This document shows, piece after piece, positions 7,265 to 14,153 of a stretch of DNA of 31,332 bases (its first letter is position 1; every line of letters starts with the position of its first letter). This DNA comes from CAYGBM01 sp964348225. Lineage in GTDB: Bacteria; Patescibacteriota; Minisyncoccia; Minisyncoccales; CG1-02-41-26. The translations under genes and the position numbers were made by a program. The stretch covers positions 1 to 31,332 of the forward strand of contig CAYGBM010000011.1 of the NCBI GenBank assembly GCA_964348225.1. The letters run 5' to 3'. Below the pieces are notes generated by a model. It was not told the DNA's origin. It did no database searches and worked only from the letters and a program-made list of their open reading frames with translations.

Positions 7265-7294
7265 TTATTCGACTTTTTGATTATTCGACTTTTT
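7265..7294. repeat. Tandem direct repeat of a 14-mer
   Basis: TTATTCGACTTTTT occurs at 7265-7278 and again at 7281-7294, separated by GA. It is upstream of the small basic protein gene and could be an operator-like site; that role is inference. Confidence 0.7.
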
Positions 7295-7295
7295 T

Positions 7296-7364
7296 ACCCT
7301 GTTAAATAATCCATCACTTTTGCCTAAAAGTTATGGATTGCCACAAAGCGGCATTTAACTGGGT
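7296..7364. repeat. Nested inverted repeats (three-way-junction type) at the ileS 3' end
   Basis: Outer arms ACCCTGTTAAAT (7296-7307) and ATTTAACTGGGT (7353-7364) match at 11 of 12 positions. Inside are two hairpins: AATCCAT...ATGGATT with ACTTTT/AAAAGT, and TGCC/GGCA. The right outer arm supplies the last ileS codons and its TAA stop (7355-7357). Confidence 0.75.
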
Positions 7365-10300
7365 GAAATGGCCAGCCAGAGATTTTCATTCTCTATTTTA
7401 ATTTGTTTTTGCTGAAGAAACTCCCCTTTTCTCTTTGGGTTTTCTTTAGCTAATTTTGATTTTGTTTGCTCTATGATTTGTTTTTTATTCTTGGCAATAA
7501 GCTTGTTCAATTCCTCGCTGCTGGCATAATAAATTATAACCCTATCCCTAGGAATTAGTCCAGCTTTTTTTCTTAAGTCTTGAATATGCCTGATAATTTC
7601 CCGAACATAACCTTCTTCCTTAAGCTCTGGTGTTAATTTGATATCCAATTCTACCTCTTCTTTCACTTTTTCATCAAAAACAATATTTTTTACATTAACC
7701 TCTTCTTTAATTAGAGTCAAAAGTTCTGGTTCATTTTTAATTTGTAACGTTTTCTCACGATCGTGAGATTTTGTTACATTTTTTTCGTTGATTTTGAGAG
7801 AAGCAAGGGGCTGGCGCACCCTCAAGCCAAGCTCTGTTCTTTTAGCTAAAGCCAAAGAAACAATGTTTCTCACCTGAGCCATTTGCTCTTCAAGCTTTTC
7901 ATCAATTGCTTTTTTTTCTGCTTTTGGCCAATCATATAAATGTATAGAGCTTGGCATTTTGTCAGCTTTAAGCTTTTGGTAAACTTCTTCAGCCAAGAAT
8001 GGGAGCATTGGAGCTATCAGCTTTGCTAGGTTTAAAAGCACATAATAAAGCACAGAAGCTGCTTTTTCCCGTTCTTCTTCGCTTTCTGGATTTTGAAATC
8101 TCTGCCTTGACCTTCTGATATACCAAAGAGACAAATCTTCAATAAAGAAATCTTCAATAGCTCCGCTAGCCCTTGCTGCATCAAATTTATCCAAGTTTCC
8201 TGTAACTCGCTTAATAAGTCTATTTAATCTCGAAACAATCCACTTATCCAATAAGCTTTTAGTTTTTAGCTGTAGTTTTAACTTTTGCCTGTCCAGCGAA
8301 GCCTCGGCGAAGGTGGGAGTTTTAAGTTCTGAGTTTTTAGAAAAGTATGTTTCAAAAAAAGTGTAGCAATTAAGAAGTGTTAAAATCTTCCTTTTCGTTT
8401 CTCTGGCAACATTATAGCCAAATCTCAAGTTAGAAACAGGGTTTTGTTTAACATACATCCACCTCATTACATCAGCTCCTATTTTTTCAACCGCTTCATT
8501 AAACCAAATAGCATTGCCTTTGGACTTGTGCATTTCCTCCCCTTTTTCATCAACCACTGTTGAGTAGCCAAAAAGTGTACAGAAAGGCTCTTTGCCCTCT
8601 AACACTTGGCTCTGAACCAAAAGAACATAAAACCAGTTTTTAAACTGCCCGGGAAAAGATTCACAGACAAAGTCAGCTGGAAACCATTTTTTCCAATATT
8701 TTTTATCACGGAAATAGCTTGGCATCTCGCCCCTTAATTCAGAACGGTTAATACTTGATTTATTTTCTTCGTTAATGGTTGAGAAAGGCACAATACCAGC
8801 ATCCAGCCAGGGCGTGCCAACATCCGGGATCCTTGAGATTATTTCACCGCACTTTGAGCATTTTATTTTTACCTTGTCTACCCAAGGACGATGGGGCGAT
8901 TTGCCTTCAAACTCTTCCCAACCTTCAACCGCTTTTTCTCCGAGCTCTTTTCTTGAGCCAATCACCTCAAAATTGCTGCACTTCTTACATTCATATATAG
9001 GCAGGGCTAAGCCCCAGTATCTTTTTTTGGAAATCAACCAGTCCTGCATATTTTTTAACCAATCAAGCTCTCTTTCCAAGCCAAAAGAAGGAATCCATTT
9101 TATTTTTTTAGCTGTTTGCATTAAGGGCTTTCTTAATTTATCCATTGCAATATACCACTCTTCAACCAAGCGGAAAATTAATTCTGACTTACATCTCCAG
9201 CACGTTGGATAACGATGTTTATAATCTTCAATTTTAAAAACCTTTCTTTTTTCTTCTAGATTTTTGAAAATCCAAGTTCTTACCTCGTCAGACCCAGCAA
9301 ATTTGCCTGTTAGCTCTCCGAATCCTTCTCCGTAGTTGCTGTCACCATCAGTTAAATCAATAACCGGAAGCTTATGCTCTTTGCTCAATTGAAAATCCTC
9401 CCTGCCACCACCGGACGCAATATGGACAATACCTGTTCCCTCTTCCTCTGTTACCTCCTTCCACAAAATAACTTTATGTTTATAGCTATTGAGTACCCCA
9501 GCCACTGCTTCAAGTTCATCGAACAAGCCTTCATATTCAAACCCTTTCAGCTCTTTACCCATTATTGTTTTTATGACTTCATAATTACCTTTGCCAAAAA
9601 CCTCATCAACTTTTTCTTTTAGTAAAATGTATTTTTCTCCTGATTCATTTTGACTTTTGACTTGAAATTTTGAATTTTGACTTTTGACTTTTGACTTCAC
9701 CATTACATATTCAAATTCTGGGTGAACAGCCAAAGCCACATTGCCTGGCAATGTCCAAGGGGTGGTTGTCCAAACCAAAAAGAAAGTATTTTTCTCCCCT
9801 GAAACAGGCAGCTTGAAAAACACTGCCTTGTGAGTAATTTCTTTGTATTCCTCGGTTAAAATCTCGTGCTGGGAAATGGCTGTGCCGCATCTAGGGCACC
9901 AAGGCACACTGTCCCTGCCTTTGTAGAGCAGTCCCTTTTCTTTACACTTTTTCAAGAAGTGCCAAATAGCATAGTTGTTTTCATCAGACATTGTATAGTA
10001 TGAATTCTCCCAATCCATCCATTGGCCCAAGCGGATTGACTGCTCTGTTTGAATCTTTGAATACTTAAAAACCCTTTCTTTGCATTTGTTAACAAACTTC
10101 TCTATACCGTATTTCTCAATATCTTTTTTATTTTTAAACCCCAGCTCTTTTTCAACCTCAACCTCAACCCACAATCCTTGGCAGTCAAAACCATTCTGAA
10201 ACCTTAAATCAAAACCTTGCATTGCTTTGTATCTTTGGAAAAGGTCTTTATAGGTTCTACCCCAAGCATGGTGCACACCCATTGGATTGTTAGCAGTAAT

Positions 10301-10417
10301 TGGCCCATCTAAAAACGACCAAGGCTTTTTACCTTTAATTTTCTGTCTTAACTTCTCAAAAATTTTATTCTCTTCCCAAAACTTTAATATTTTCTGCTCA
10401 TTTTTTACAAACTCCAT
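7355..10417 (-). CDS. ileS: Isoleucyl-tRNA synthetase
   Basis: A 1,020-residue class I synthetase. The signature HIGH region is NPMGVHHAWGRT (residues 44-55), the HH-type seen in the eukaryote-like clade, and the KMSKS equivalent is HKSKGN. Zinc-type cysteine pairs occur in CPRCG (editing/CP region) and CWRC, CKKC, CSKCG. The CP1 editing domain with WTTTPWTLPGN is intact, so proofreading is likely. The anticodon-binding helical domain follows (LLDKWIVSRLNRL onward). Three in-frame repeat-like insertions are visible: 9647-9698 (KVKSQ repeats, in the editing domain), 8287-8318 (PTFAEASLDRQ) and 7743-7778 (palindrome). The last codons lie in another inverted repeat. It follows argS after a hairpin, so the two are cotranscribed. 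Confidence 0.95.
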   Translation of the reverse strand: MEFVKNEQKILKFWEENKIFEKLRQKIKGKKPWSFLDGPITANNPMGVHHAWGRTYKDLFQRYKAMQGFDLRFQNGFDCQGLWVEVEVEKELGFKNKKDIEKYGIEKFVNKCKERVFKYSKIQTEQSIRLGQWMDWENSYYTMSDENNYAIWHFLKKCKEKGLLYKGRDSVPWCPRCGTAISQHEILTEEYKEITHKAVFFKLPVSGEKNTFFLVWTTTPWTLPGNVALAVHPEFEYVMVKSKVKSQNSKFQVKSQNESGEKYILLKEKVDEVFGKGNYEVIKTIMGKELKGFEYEGLFDELEAVAGVLNSYKHKVILWKEVTEEEGTGIVHIASGGGREDFQLSKEHKLPVIDLTDGDSNYGEGFGELTGKFAGSDEVRTWIFKNLEEKRKVFKIEDYKHRYPTCWRCKSELIFRLVEEWYIAMDKLRKPLMQTAKKIKWIPSFGLERELDWLKNMQDWLISKKRYWGLALPIYECKKCSNFEVIGSRKELGEKAVEGWEEFEGKSPHRPWVDKVKIKCSKCGEIISRIPDVGTPWLDAGIVPFSTINEENKSSINRSELRGEMPSYFRDKKYWKKWFPADFVCESFPGQFKNWFYVLLVQSQVLEGKEPFCTLFGYSTVVDEKGEEMHKSKGNAIWFNEAVEKIGADVMRWMYVKQNPVSNLRFGYNVARETKRKILTLLNCYTFFETYFSKNSELKTPTFAEASLDRQKLKLQLKTKSLLDKWIVSRLNRLIKRVTGNLDKFDAARASGAIEDFFIEDLSLWYIRRSRQRFQNPESEEEREKAASVLYYVLLNLAKLIAPMLPFLAEEVYQKLKADKMPSSIHLYDWPKAEKKAIDEKLEEQMAQVRNIVSLALAKRTELGLRVRQPLASLKINEKNVTKSHDREKTLQIKNEPELLTLIKEEVNVKNIVFDEKVKEEVELDIKLTPELKEEGYVREIIRHIQDLRKKAGLIPRDRVIIYYASSEELNKLIAKNKKQIIEQTKSKLAKENPKRKGEFLQQKQIKIENENLWLAISPS
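7743..7778. repeat. Palindrome inserted in frame in ileS
   Basis: TGTAAC and GTTACA flank a 16-bp perfect palindrome TCTCACGATCGTGAGA (7753-7768) with 4-base internal loops. It is translated as about 12 residues (NVTKSHDREKTL) in the C-terminal part of IleRS, without breaking the frame. Confidence 0.8.
8287..8318. repeat. Repeat-like insertion in ileS (PTFAEASLDRQ)
   Basis: A GC-richer block in an AT-rich gene (GAAGCCTCGGCGAAGG core, partly self-complementary). It sits at the junction between the catalytic core and the anticodon-binding domain, flanked by lysine/leucine-rich low-complexity codons. Similar PTFAEAS-like words recur in CPR proteomes as I remember them; no search was done. Confidence 0.55.
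9647..9698. repeat. Short tandem repeat in ileS (TTTTGACTTTTGACTT-like)
   Basis: The unit TTTTGACTT/GAATTTTGA is iterated about five times and read on the minus strand as KVKSQNSKFQVKSQ within the editing domain. It is probably a surface loop. Confidence 0.65.
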
Positions 10418-10421
10418 AGTT

Positions 10422-10444
10422 TTACAACCCCCTGGGGGTTGTAA
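10422..10444. repeat. Perfect hairpin between argS and ileS
   Basis: TTACAACCCCC (10422-10432), T, and its exact reverse complement (10434-10444). It fills the gap between the argS stop (10447) and the ileS ATG (10417). On the minus strand it lacks a T-tract, so it may act in processing or attenuation. Confidence 0.85.
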
Positions 10445-10446
10445 GG

Positions 10447-12009
10447 CTACATTTTTTCGGGGGCGGTGATGCCCATTAAGTCTAAGGTGTTTTTCAAAAC
10501 AATCTGGGTAGCTTTAACTAAAGCCAATCGGGCCTGGGTTAATTCTGGTTTTTTCTCGTTAATCACACGGCAGTCAGTATAAAACTTATGGAAATGTGTT
10601 GCTACATCCATGGCATACTTGGACAAGCGCTGAACTTGGTAATCGCTGGCAATATCTTCCACTATCTCGGGCAATTTAATCAACTGCTTAATCAAAGCCA
10701 GCTCTAGGGGATGCTCAAGCAACTTTAATTTCTGTTTCAAATCGTGCCGATCGGCACGATTTGAAACAGGGGCAGAACTAGAAGAATTCTTCTTTAAAAT
10801 GCTGCAGATACGGGCGTGAGCATACTGCACATAATAAACTGGATTTTTCTCTGACTGCTCCTTGGCTAAATCCAAATCAAAGTTCAAATGAGTGTTGGGA
10901 GATTTTTGTAAAAAGAAAAACCTGACAACATCAACACCAACCTCGTCTAATAAGTCTTTGAGGGCAACAATGTTACCTTTCCTCTTTGATATTTTGAGCT
11001 TTTTGCCTTTCTTCAAAACAGTAACAAACTGAAGCAAAATAATTTCCAGCTTTCCCTTATGGCCTAAAGCCTCAACGCCAGCTTGAAGCCCAGCAACATC
11101 ACCAAAATGGTCTGCTCCCCAGATATTAATTACTTTATCAAATTTCTTTTTCTCAAACTTATACTTATGGAGGGCAAGATCGCCAGCTAAATAGGTTTTT
11201 TGGCTGTCAGATTTAACCAACACCCTGTCTCGTTCATCGCCAAAGTGGGAAGATTTAAACCAAAGCGCATTTTCTTCTGGATAAAGTAAGCCATTATCTC
11301 TCAGGACTTTGAGCGTTTCATCAACATACTTGGCTAATTTGCTTTCATAATACCATTCATCAAACTTAATGTTTGCTTGCTTAACAGTTTTTTTGATGTA
11401 GTCCTCAATGATTATCTCAGCTGCTTTTCTGCCCACCTTTTGAGCATTCTCTCCCTTGAGCTTTTTGTTAAGCTTCTCAATATAATCGCCTTTATAAAGT
11501 GCCTTTTCATCTTTTAAAACAGAATGTCCTAAAGCTTCAATTTGCTTGCCAAGATCGTTAACATAATAAGCTCTTTCAACTTTAAAGCCTGCTTTCTCCA
11601 AAACACTAGCTAAAACATCACCAAAAAGTCCTCCTCTGGCATTGCCAACGGTCAAAGGTCCTGTTGGATTAGCTGAAATAAATTCAACTTGAACTCTTCT
11701 GCCCCCGCCAACATCCAAATTACCAAACTTTTCCTTCTGCTTTAAAATTTCCTTAACTTGCTTTTGTAAGTACTCTTTACTAAGAGAAAAATTAATAAAA
11801 CCATTCTCGGCCTGAATCTTAAATGGCAAATCAGGTTTCTCCCTTTTCAGATACTCTTCAATCTTAAAAAGAGCCTCTTGAAGTTTTAAATCAGAAACAA
11901 GGGCCACATTAGAAGAATAATCCCCATGCTCGGGGTTTAATGGATATTCCACTTTAGCTTTAACGCCAGTTGCCTCTTTTAAAACTTTCTTTATCTCTTC
12001 TCTTATCAT
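10447..12009 (-). CDS. argS: Arginyl-tRNA synthetase
   Basis: About 520 residues from ATG 12009; codons further upstream belong to a palindromic element. It shows the N-terminal Add-1 domain (LNPEHGDYSSNVAL), the catalytic core ISANPTGPLTVGNARGG (residues 111-127), a KMSKS-like LKISKRKGN, and a C-terminal DALR domain ending in KNTLDLMGI. In the HIGH position the sequence is T120-V-G-N123 instead of H-I/V-G-H, so both histidines are replaced. A 38-bp perfect palindrome inserts about 13 residues (PVSNRADRHDLKQ) between catalytic and DALR domains. It is first in the argS-ileS transcript. Confidence 0.95.
   Translation of the reverse strand: MIREEIKKVLKEATGVKAKVEYPLNPEHGDYSSNVALVSDLKLQEALFKIEEYLKREKPDLPFKIQAENGFINFSLSKEYLQKQVKEILKQKEKFGNLDVGGGRRVQVEFISANPTGPLTVGNARGGLFGDVLASVLEKAGFKVERAYYVNDLGKQIEALGHSVLKDEKALYKGDYIEKLNKKLKGENAQKVGRKAAEIIIEDYIKKTVKQANIKFDEWYYESKLAKYVDETLKVLRDNGLLYPEENALWFKSSHFGDERDRVLVKSDSQKTYLAGDLALHKYKFEKKKFDKVINIWGADHFGDVAGLQAGVEALGHKGKLEIILLQFVTVLKKGKKLKISKRKGNIVALKDLLDEVGVDVVRFFFLQKSPNTHLNFDLDLAKEQSEKNPVYYVQYAHARICSILKKNSSSSAPVSNRADRHDLKQKLKLLEHPLELALIKQLIKLPEIVEDIASDYQVQRLSKYAMDVATHFHKFYTDCRVINEKKPELTQARLALVKATQIVLKNTLDLMGITAPEKM
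10732..10769. repeat. Perfect 38-bp palindrome inside argS
   Basis: CTGTTTCAAATCGTGCCGA (10732-10750) is directly followed, with no spacer, by its exact reverse complement (10751-10769). It is read in frame as part of ArgRS. Confidence 0.95.
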
Positions 12010-12016
12010 ATTATTT

Positions 12017-12077
12017 AAACATGTTAAACGATTTGCTTCGCAAATCAAAATTCGTAGAATTTTGTTTAACTATGTTT
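12017..12077. repeat. Perfect three-way-junction inverted repeat upstream of argS
   Basis: The outer stem is AAACAT-GTTAAAC (12017-12029) with GTTTAAC-(T)-ATGTTT (12064-12077). Inside, back to back with no unpaired bases between helices, are GATTTGC-TTC-GCAAATC (12030-12046) and AAAATTC-GTA-GAATTTT (12047-12063). It lies between the divergent argS and smpB genes. Confidence 0.9.
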
Positions 12078-12096
12078 AATTTAACCTATTTTCTGT

Positions 12097-12102
12097 TAAA
12101 AT
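12097..12102 (+). promoter_or_regulatory. -10-like box for smpB, close to the start codon
   Basis: TAAAAT (12097-12102) ends 6 bases before the smpB ATG (12109), suggesting a leaderless or nearly leaderless transcript. No convincing -35 was seen; GTTTAA at 12074-12079 is the best candidate, at 17-base spacing. Confidence 0.35.
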
Positions 12103-12108
12103 TAAAGT

Positions 12109-12558
12109 ATGAAAACAATAATTGAAAACAAAAAGGCTCTGTTTAATTATGAGGTTTTGGAGAAATTCAAGGCTGGCATTGTTTTAACAGGGCAAGAAGT
12201 AAAATCTATTAAAACCGGTAGAGTGAATCTGCGGGGTTCTTTTGTTGTGCTAAGACAAGAAGAGGTTTTTTTAATCGGAGTTTCAGTTCCCCCCTATCAG
12301 CCCAAGAATGCGCCCAGAGATTATAACCCCCAGAGATCAAGAAAGCTGCTTTTGCAGAAAGCTGAAATAAAAAAAATGATAGGTAAAGCCCAACAAAAAG
12401 GCTTGACGATGATACCCTTAAAGTTGTATACTGAGAAGGGAAAGATAAAGTTGGAATTTGCGATTGTCAGAGGAAAAAAGAAAACAGACAAAAGAGAAAA
12501 AATCAAAAAAAGAGAAGTTGAAAGAGAGATAGAAAGAGCCCTCAAAAAACGGGGATGA
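12109..12558 (+). CDS. smpB: SsrA-binding protein SmpB
   Basis: 149 residues. SmpB binds tmRNA and mimics the anticodon arm to rescue stalled ribosomes. Visible family features are the N-terminal KKALFNYEVLEKFKAGIVLTGQEVKSIK segment, the GRVNLRGSFV strand, the YQPKNAPRDYNPQRSRKLLL region, and the basic C-terminal tail KKTDKREKIKKREVEREIERALKKRG that enters the mRNA channel. Its length is normal. The last codons CGG-GGA-TGA overlap the first 8 bases of the tmRNA gene (12551). The gene opens the plus-strand block smpB-ssrA-infC-rpmI-rplT. Confidence 0.97.
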   Translation: MKTIIENKKALFNYEVLEKFKAGIVLTGQEVKSIKTGRVNLRGSFVVLRQEEVFLIGVSVPPYQPKNAPRDYNPQRSRKLLLQKAEIKKMIGKAQQKGLTMIPLKLYTEKGKIKLEFAIVRGKKKTDKREKIKKREVEREIERALKKRG

Positions 12559-12954
12559 AAGTTTTGACAGAAATTTATCTCAGAGCATGCAAGTGGAGCT
12601 CTGAAAGCTCGTTAAACCTTCAGAAACTTATTAAGTGCAAACTTAAAAGCACAACCAGCATTAGCTTACGCATAAGCTGAGGCCATCCCCCTGTCCACCT
12701 GCGCTCTTAGGAGCTACGGTGGATCCACCGAAGCTTTAGTGGAGGTGGATTGATTCTCGGTAGACAGTGCGGGGTGCCAAACACCGAGATAGACATTTGC
12801 CAAGCCCCTAAACAAATGTTGAAAATTAAGGGGCTCGGGCTTGGGAGATTTTGTCCGTTAGTTACTTTCAAGCCTTAAATAGTAAACGGACTAAACTTGT
12901 AGAATTGCTCCAGCGATAATTTCTGGACGGGAGTCCACCCTCCCCATCTCCACC
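12551..12954 (+). ncRNA. ssrA: Transfer-messenger RNA (tmRNA, SsrA), one-piece
   Basis: The 5' end GGGGATGAAAGTTTTGACAG and 3' end CATCTCCACC form the 7-bp tRNA-like acceptor stem (one G.U pair), with the TTTTGACAG D-loop-like segment. The T-arm is GGGAG/CTCCC around TCCACC, a 6-base loop in this pairing. The terminal A of CCA is not encoded (T at 12955). The tag reading frame is at 12637-12675: GCA AAC TTA AAA GCA CAA CCA GCA TTA GCT TAC GCA TAA, giving ANLKAQPALAYA. The stop lies in a TTAGCTTA/TAAGCTGA stem, as in other tmRNAs. Pseudoknot-like pairings fill 12680-12880. The gene overlaps the smpB stop, and infC follows within about 30 bases, so processing from a longer transcript is needed. 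Confidence 0.95.
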
Positions 12955-12986
12955 TGTTAAGAAAATTTTTGGAGAAAACATTTAAT

Positions 12987-13499
12987 TTGCGAAAAAGAAT
13001 ATTTGTCAACAATCAAATAAGAGCCGAAAAAGTAAGGGTAGTTGACCAGGAAGGAAAGCAGCTTGGAATTTTTAATTTGCCACAAGCCATCCAAAAAGCC
13101 CGAGACGCAGGGCTTGATTTAATTAAAGTAACAGATAAGGTAGAGCCTCCTGTTTGCAAAATAATGGATTATGGAAAATACGTTTACCAAGAAAAAAAGA
13201 AAGAGAGAAGGCTTCACCATAAAAAAGCTGGCGAATTGAAAAATATCAGGTTAACCTTCAACATCTCCCAGCATGATTTGGAAACCAGAGCCAAGGCTGC
13301 TGAGAAATTTTTAAAGCACGGCCACAAGCTCAGAATAGAAATGAGGCTAAGAGGAAGACAAAAAGCTTTGGGTAATTTTGCTAAAGAAAAAATAAGGCAT
13401 TTCTTAGAGACCTTAAACAGGTCAACCCCTATCAAAATAGAACGAGAATTAAAAAGAGAACCCAGAGGCTTCACAATGATAATATCACAAAGCACGTAA
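12987..13499 (+). CDS. infC: Translation initiation factor IF-3
   Basis: About 170 residues. IF3 binds the 30S subunit and checks initiator tRNA/codon pairing. The N-terminal domain shows VNNQIRAEKVRVVDQEGKQLG and PPVCKIMDYGKYVYQEKKKE; the C-terminal domain shows KNIRLTFNISQHDLETRAKAAEKFL and MRLRGRQKA. No ATG exists near the N-terminus. I prefer TTG 12987 (12 bases after GGAG at 12971), which gives the usual short lead MRKRIFVNNQI; TTG 12969 is the longer alternative, but it overlaps the GGAG. A non-ATG start fits the known autoregulation of infC, where IF3 discriminates against its own rare start codon. rpmI starts 1 base after its stop. Confidence 0.93.
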   Translation: MRKRIFVNNQIRAEKVRVVDQEGKQLGIFNLPQAIQKARDAGLDLIKVTDKVEPPVCKIMDYGKYVYQEKKKERRLHHKKAGELKNIRLTFNISQHDLETRAKAAEKFLKHGHKLRIEMRLRGRQKALGNFAKEKIRHFLETLNRSTPIKIERELKREPRGFTMIISQST

Positions 13500-13500
13500 C

Positions 13501-13683
13501 ATGAAAGCAAAAAAATCATTCAAAAAAAGATTTAAAATTACAAGAAGCGGTAAGGTGCTAAGAAGAGCTACAGGGCAAGACCATTACCGAGCTAAAAAAA
13601 CCGGTAAACAAAAAAGGCAAAAGCGGGGCTGGGTTGAGGTGTCCAAACCATTGGCTAAGAAAATTAAGAAATTAATGCAATAG
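13501..13683 (+). CDS. rpmI: 50S ribosomal protein L35
   Basis: 60 residues, highly basic, with the L35 pattern KAKKSFKKRFKITRSGKVLRR at the N-terminus. The family's usual length is 60-66. The ATG lies one base after the infC stop, the classical infC-rpmI-rplT order, so expression is probably translationally coupled to infC. No separate ribosome-binding site is visible. Confidence 0.95.
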   Translation: MKAKKSFKKRFKITRSGKVLRRATGQDHYRAKKTGKQKRQKRGWVEVSKPLAKKIKKLMQ

Positions 13684-13698
13684 TAATATAAGTAAATA

Positions 13699-13762
13699 AC
13701 CCACCTACACTCCGTTTCGGTGGGTGTAAGAGCTTGTAAATTCATGAATGCTCCGCATTCAT
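13699..13762 (+). promoter_or_regulatory. Two hairpins in the rpmI-rplT spacer, possible L20 control region
   Basis: ACCCACC (13699-13705) pairs with GGTGGGT (13719-13725), and ATGAATGC (13744-13751) pairs with GCATTCAT (13755-13762, loop TCC). They lie directly before rplT. In other bacteria L20 represses its own operon by binding mRNA structures; a similar role here is inference. The second hairpin could also be another member of the palindrome set. Confidence 0.4.
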
Positions 13763-13780
13763 TCATCAACAATCTCTAAC

Positions 13781-14128
13781 ATGCCAAGAGTTAAACGAGG
13801 AAAAACTGCTCATAAAAGAAGAAAAAGGGTGCTGAAACACACCAAGGGTTTTCGCTGGGGAAGAAAATCAAAATACCGATTAGCCAAAGAGGCTTTAATG
13901 AAAGCTTGGAGTTATTCTTACCGCGACCGAAAAGTTAAAAAAAGGGAGTTCCGAAAGTTATGGCAAGTGCAGATTAATGCTGCCAGCAAGAAGCTAGGCA
14001 TCTCTTACAGCCGCTTTATCCATTTATTAAAAGAAAAAAACATTGAACTTGACAGAAAAATTTTAGCTAAGTTTGCCAAAGAAAAACCCGAGATTTTTAA
14101 AAAGATAGTTGAGAAAGCAAAAGGTTAA
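13781..14128 (+). CDS. rplT: 50S ribosomal protein L20
   Basis: 115 residues from ATG 13781, where the canonical MPRVKRG start appears; an upstream in-frame ATG (13748) lies in a hairpin and would add 11 unrelated residues. Family features: MPRVKRGKTAHKRRKRVLKHTKGFRW, the SYRDRKVKKREFRKLWQVQINAA region and the SYSRFIHLLKEKNIELDRKILA C-terminal domain. L20 is essential for early 50S assembly. A strong terminator follows at 14154. Confidence 0.96.
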   Translation: MPRVKRGKTAHKRRKRVLKHTKGFRWGRKSKYRLAKEALMKAWSYSYRDRKVKKREFRKLWQVQINAASKKLGISYSRFIHLLKEKNIELDRKILAKFAKEKPEIFKKIVEKAKG

Positions 14129-14153
14129 TAACCGAAAATCAATCTTGGGAAAG

